Of a stretch of DNA of 64,000 nucleotides, positions 61,287-64,000 are shown in pieces. The notes under the pieces were generated by a model that worked only from the letters and a program-made list of their open reading frames with translations, had not been told where the DNA came from and searched no databases. Source of the stretch: Novacetimonas pomaceti (lineage in GTDB: Bacteria > Pseudomonadota > Alphaproteobacteria > Acetobacterales > Acetobacteraceae); NCBI RefSeq assembly GCF_003207955.1, contig NZ_NOXG01000001.1, positions 248,001 to 312,000 on the forward strand, written 5' to 3'. The translations under genes and the position numbers were made by a program. Within the stretch, counting starts at the first letter, position 1. Each line of letters begins with the position of its first letter.

Positions 61287-61688
61287 ATGACAACCAATAC
61301 CAATGCCCCATCCCCCGTCGCCAGCCCCGCTTCGGGCGCGCCGCCGACCCGGCGCGAACTGCCGCCCCTGATGACGCTGACGGATCGTGCTGCGAAACGT
61401 CTGGCGGAACTTTACGCCAGCGCCCATGCGGGACAGCTGCTGCGGATCGCCATTTCGACAAAGGGCTGTTCGGGCCATGCCTACGACATGACCTTCGTGA
61501 ACGAGGCGGGGCCGGGCGACGAAGTCATCAAGGATCATGGCCTTACCCTGCTGGTGGACCGCAAGGCGACGCTGTTCCTGATCGGTTCCGTCATGGATTA
61601 TGAGGTCAGGCAGCTTGAATCCGGCTTTACCTTTTCAAATCCCAATGAAAAGGGCCGCTGTGGCTGTGGCGAAAGCTTTCACGTCTGA
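61287..61688 (+). CDS. sufA: HesB/IscA-type Fe-S carrier (SufA-like)
   Basis: 133 residues. A-type carrier with the three ligand cysteines in STKGCSGHAYDM and RCGCGESF. About 28 extra N-terminal residues are Pro/Ser-rich. Last gene of the suf run; a stem (61715-61738) and repeat copy D follow. Confidence 0.93.
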   Translation: MTTNTNAPSPVASPASGAPPTRRELPPLMTLTDRAAKRLAELYASAHAGQLLRIAISTKGCSGHAYDMTFVNEAGPGDEVIKDHGLTLLVDRKATLFLIGSVMDYEVRQLESGFTFSNPNEKGRCGCGESFHV

Positions 61689-61714
61689 TCCGCGCCAGAA
61701 GGTCATTCCAGCGG

Positions 61715-61738
61715 GAGACTGTCTGGAAAGACAGTCTC
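61715..61738. terminator. Perfect hairpin after sufA
   Basis: GAGACTGTCT, loop GGAA, AGACAGTCTC: a 10-bp perfect stem with a GNRA-like tetraloop, 26 bp past sufA. No T-run follows. Parts of this sequence (GAGACTGTTTG in copy B, GGTCTGAAAA in copy C) recur beside other repeat copies, so it may belong to the element. Confidence 0.55.
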
Positions 61739-61747
61739 AACAATACC

Positions 61748-61838
61748 CTGAAATTTTAAGAGTTTTTGGTGAAGCTTTTTCCAAAAAGCTTCGCAAGACG
61801 TCGCCTTCCTGAAAAAAAGCGACAGCCGGAAACCTGTA
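61748..61838 (+). repeat. Interspersed palindromic intergenic element, copy D
   Basis: Same orientation as A: AGTTTTTGGTGAAGC, TTTTTCCAAAAAGCTTCGC, then GTCGCCTTCC...AAGCGACAGCCGGAAACCT. It contains the paired GAAGCTTTTT-CC-AAAAAGCTTC stem and the second GTCGCC/GGCGAC-like stem. Between the convergent stops of sufA and the RlmD-like gene. Confidence 0.8.
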
Positions 61839-61854
61839 TTATTCTTCATCGGAA

Positions 61855-61873
61855 GGGTGTTTTTCAAACACCC
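61855..61873. terminator. Small hairpin after the RlmD-like gene
   Basis: GGGTGTTT-TTC-AAACACCC is a perfect 8-bp stem 12 bp from the stop of the minus-strand methyltransferase gene. No clear U-tract, so a terminator role is tentative. Confidence 0.45.
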
Positions 61874-61884
61874 CCAGGGAAACT

Positions 61885-63168
61885 TCAGCGCCGTCGCGAC
61901 GGGGGCGGTCGCGTGAACAGGCAGACGCTTTCAACCTCGGTTGACCACAGGAACTGGTCGATGACCGTCAGGCGCTCCAGCCGGTATCCCGCCTGCCGCA
62001 GGGCCGCCGCGTCACGGCGCAGCGCCGTGGGATTGCAGCTGACATAAATGACACGAAGCGGCTTGCCATCGGTGATCTGCGCAAGCTGCGCGCCAGCCCC
62101 CGCGTGGGGCGGATCCAGCACCACCGCGCCCGCTTTCGCCAGCACGTTCGCCATCACTGGCTGCCGGTTCAGGTCCCGGTGGAACGCCTGCACCCGCGTG
62201 CCGCCGCATGCCTGGCGGAGGCAGTTGAACGCCGCCGCGTCCCCTTCATGGGCCATGACCCGCCCCCGCGTCGCAAGCGCGAAGGAAAGCGTGCCGCAAC
62301 CGGCATAAAGTTCGATGATGTCGCCCTTGATCCGCTTTTCAGGCAGGGATTGCAGGACGGCCTGCCTGATGGCGTCTTCCCCCGCCCGGCTGGGCTGCAG
62401 GAACGCGCCGGGGGGCGGGGCCGTGCGCACGCCGGAAAATTCGTGCCATACGGTCGCGGTCTGCGCCACGGTTTCCGGCACGTCGTGGGAGGCGGCCGGA
62501 CGGTAGGAAATGCGCGGGATACGCTGTTCGCCGGCAAAGTGGGCGAGGATACGGCGATCATCGGTACCGGGCGGCCCGTCCGTCGCCAGCAGCAGGTCCG
62601 GCCCGCTGTCGAGCATGTTGATCTGGAGGTCGCCCCCGCGTCGCACCGCCGGCAGGGAATGCAGCATCTGCCGCAGGGGGGGGAGCAGCGCGAACAGCGC
62701 GGGTTCCAGCACATGACATTCCGTCATGTCCACGACATCGCCACGTCTGCGGTGCAGCCCCAGCGCGATGCCCTGATCCACGCGACGGAAGGCAAGGTCC
62801 ACGCGCCGCCGCGTCCGGGGAAGGGCCTGCCACGGCGTCACGGCCGGAACATCGGCGTAGCCTGCGGCCTGGAGGGCGCGGGTCACGATATCCACCTTCC
62901 ACCGCAGCGACAGCGGCAGGGACATGTACTGCACCGAACATCCCCCGCAACGCCCGAACAGGGCGCAGGCGGGATCGACCCGATCGGGCGAGGGGGTGAT
63001 GATTTCCTCCAGCCGTGCCTGGCTGCCCCCGGCGGGAAGGACCCGGACATCCTCACCCGGCAGCGCGCCGGGGACGAAAAGCGTCCCGCCATCGGACAGG
63101 CGCGCAAGGCCATGCCCTTCTGCGCCAAGGGCGTCGATATGAACCTGCATGATTTCAGACACGGGCAA
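61885..63168 (-). CDS. 23S rRNA (uracil-5-)-methyltransferase, RlmD/RumA-like
   Basis: 427 residues. N-terminal TRAM domain; Fe-S cysteines in ACALFGRCGGCSVQYM and a later TECHVLEP; SAM motif IELYAGCGTLSFALA; catalytic region VLDPPHAGAGAQ and the Cys of VIYVSCNPTALRRD. Modifies uridine in rRNA (or tRNA, by homology to TrmA/RlmCD); target not resolved. An in-frame ATG at residue 7 (63150) is an alternative start. Confidence 0.92.
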   Translation of the reverse strand: MPVSEIMQVHIDALGAEGHGLARLSDGGTLFVPGALPGEDVRVLPAGGSQARLEEIITPSPDRVDPACALFGRCGGCSVQYMSLPLSLRWKVDIVTRALQAAGYADVPAVTPWQALPRTRRRVDLAFRRVDQGIALGLHRRRGDVVDMTECHVLEPALFALLPPLRQMLHSLPAVRRGGDLQINMLDSGPDLLLATDGPPGTDDRRILAHFAGEQRIPRISYRPAASHDVPETVAQTATVWHEFSGVRTAPPPGAFLQPSRAGEDAIRQAVLQSLPEKRIKGDIIELYAGCGTLSFALATRGRVMAHEGDAAAFNCLRQACGGTRVQAFHRDLNRQPVMANVLAKAGAVVLDPPHAGAGAQLAQITDGKPLRVIYVSCNPTALRRDAAALRQAGYRLERLTVIDQFLWSTEVESVCLFTRPPPSRRR

Positions 63169-63191
63169 AGTCTTTCGGGTCGGCCTGAGGA

Positions 63192-64000
63192 TCAGTCCGA
63201 CCGGTTTTCATCCTCGGCCGAGGGAGTGACGGGCGCCAGCCGACGCGGCAGCAGCATGAAGGCCGGGATGTCCCCGCCAAAGCCCGTCTGCGGGCCTTCC
63301 TTGGCGGGATGCTCTTCGCGCGGGGGGACCGCGGCCTTGCGCGGCGGCGTGGTCTTGCGCGATTCGGTGGGGCGCGATTCCGTAGGGCGCGATTCTGCGG
63401 GCCGCGATTCGGCGGATGCCTTGCGCGGGGCTGGCGCGGCAGTGCGCTCTGCCGACTTGCCCGCGCGCTTGCGGCCACGGGGACGGGGTTCGTCGGACCA
63501 TTCGGCCTGATCGATTCCCTTGACCTCCAGCCGTTCTATCGGCTTGCCGGTCAGCTTCTCGATCGCTTCGGCCAGTGCCTGCTCATAGGGGGTGGCAAGG
63601 CTGTAGGCATGGCCGGTACGTCCTGCGCGCCCTGTCCGGCCGATGCGATGGACATAATCCTCCGCATGGAATGGCAGGTCGAAATTGAAGACATGCGACA
63701 GGCCGCCGATATCAATGCCGCGCGCCGCGATGTCGGAACAGACCAGCAGCTTCAGCTCGCCCGACTTGAAGGCTTCGAGCGTGGAAAACCGGACCGACTG
63801 CGGCAGGTCGCCATGCAGCGCGCCTGCGGAAAAGCCGTGCTTGACCAAGGATTTGCACAGGATATCGACGTCACGCTTGCGATTGCAGAAAATGATGGCG
63901 TTCTGCATGTCGCTGTCGCGCAGCAGCTTGCGCAGGGCGCGGCGCTTGTCGTCTTCCTCGACGATCACCAGCCCCGTCTCGATGGTCGAGGCGACGGAGG
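63192..64000 (-). CDS. DEAD-box RNA helicase, C-terminal part, truncated by window
   Basis: The minus-strand frame is open to the window edge, so the N-terminus is outside; about 269 residues are visible. Helicase C domain: IIFCNRKRDVDILCKSL, LKLLVCSDIAARGIDI and YVHRIGRTGRAGRTG (motif VI). After it comes a basic, Pro/Ser-rich tail with four SRPTE-like repeats, ending AEDENRSD. Relatives unwind RNA in ribosome assembly or decay. The DEAD motif itself is not visible. Confidence 0.93.
   Translation of the reverse strand, partial: SVASTIETGLVIVEEDDKRRALRKLLRDSDMQNAIIFCNRKRDVDILCKSLVKHGFSAGALHGDLPQSVRFSTLEAFKSGELKLLVCSDIAARGIDIGGLSHVFNFDLPFHAEDYVHRIGRTGRAGRTGHAYSLATPYEQALAEAIEKLTGKPIERLEVKGIDQAEWSDEPRPRGRKRAGKSAERTAAPAPRKASAESRPAESRPTESRPTESRKTTPPRKAAVPPREEHPAKEGPQTGFGGDIPAFMLLPRRLAPVTPSAEDENRSD
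63359..63418 (-). repeat. Four tandem 15-bp repeats in the helicase tail
   Basis: Units of the form GCGATTCNGTNGGGC, imperfect, four in a row, encoding repeats of ESRPT/A. Each unit holds a GATTC site, the GANTC recognition sequence of CcrM-type methylases. Copy number could vary between strains. Confidence 0.7.

Overview
The window is a stretch of ordinary alphaproteobacterial chromosome, high in G+C, densely packed and rich in ATGA/TAATG gene overlaps. Several arrangements point to an acetic acid bacterium (Acetobacteraceae, probably Komagataeibacter/Gluconacetobacter or a close relative). These are ispH-thrB-rnhA, the overlapping MarR/OmpR pair of the PetP/PetR type, a COQ9-family gene next to rpsU, yceD-rpmF-plsX-fabH-ihfA-merR, and a full suf operon led by an IscR-like regulator. 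The genus is inferred from gene order and protein character; no database was consulted. I see no insertion sequence, prophage, CRISPR array or replication origin.

Layout. 1-2.3 kb: two tandem class I aminotransferases, the first cut by the window edge. 2.2-13 kb: small membrane and envelope proteins, gluconate kinase, cobalamin adenosyltransferase, a DUF4142 protein, DUF423-methyltransferase, a thioredoxin-like protein, a PepF-type peptidase and an OPT oligopeptide transporter. 13.3-18.3 kb: ispH-thrB-rnhA followed by a two-gene ABC importer and a nucleoside-hydrolase-fold protein whose metal-binding motif is degraded. 18.5-21.9 kb: pstCAB-phoU without pstS. 22-26.3 kb: a Spy-like protein, then ffh-rpsP-rimM-trmD-rplS. 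26.4-29.6 kb: leuCDB. 29.8-34.9 kb: petR-petP, coq9-def, rpsU, an EnvZ-like kinase and bamE. 35.1-39.7 kb: yceD-rpmF-plsX-fabH-ihfA-merR, then tRNA-Pro(GGG). 40-46.8 kb: AI-2E-type permease, oligopeptidase B, Nudix protein and an Atm1-type ABC exporter. 47-49.6 kb: rpmB and a fusA standing alone. 49.8-55 kb: MBL hydrolase, a divergent PEP-carboxylase homologue and DUF445. 55-61.7 kb: rrf2-sufBCDS-sufU-sufT-sufA. 61.9-64 kb: RlmD-like RNA methyltransferase and a DEAD-box helicase cut by the right edge.

The window is mostly housekeeping: ribosome biogenesis and translation, Fe-S cluster assembly, leucine and threonine synthesis, fatty-acid and phospholipid initiation, and phosphate uptake.

The least explained signals are these. 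(1) A family of about 75-130 bp palindromic intergenic elements occurs at least four times; two inverted copies bracket petR-petP. (2) A nucleoside-hydrolase-like protein lacks the usual catalytic aspartates and lies beside an ABC importer with no binding protein. (3) A PEP-carboxylase homologue has several active-site signature residues replaced. (4) Regulatory palindromes or direct repeats lie upstream of suf, pst, gntK and ffh.
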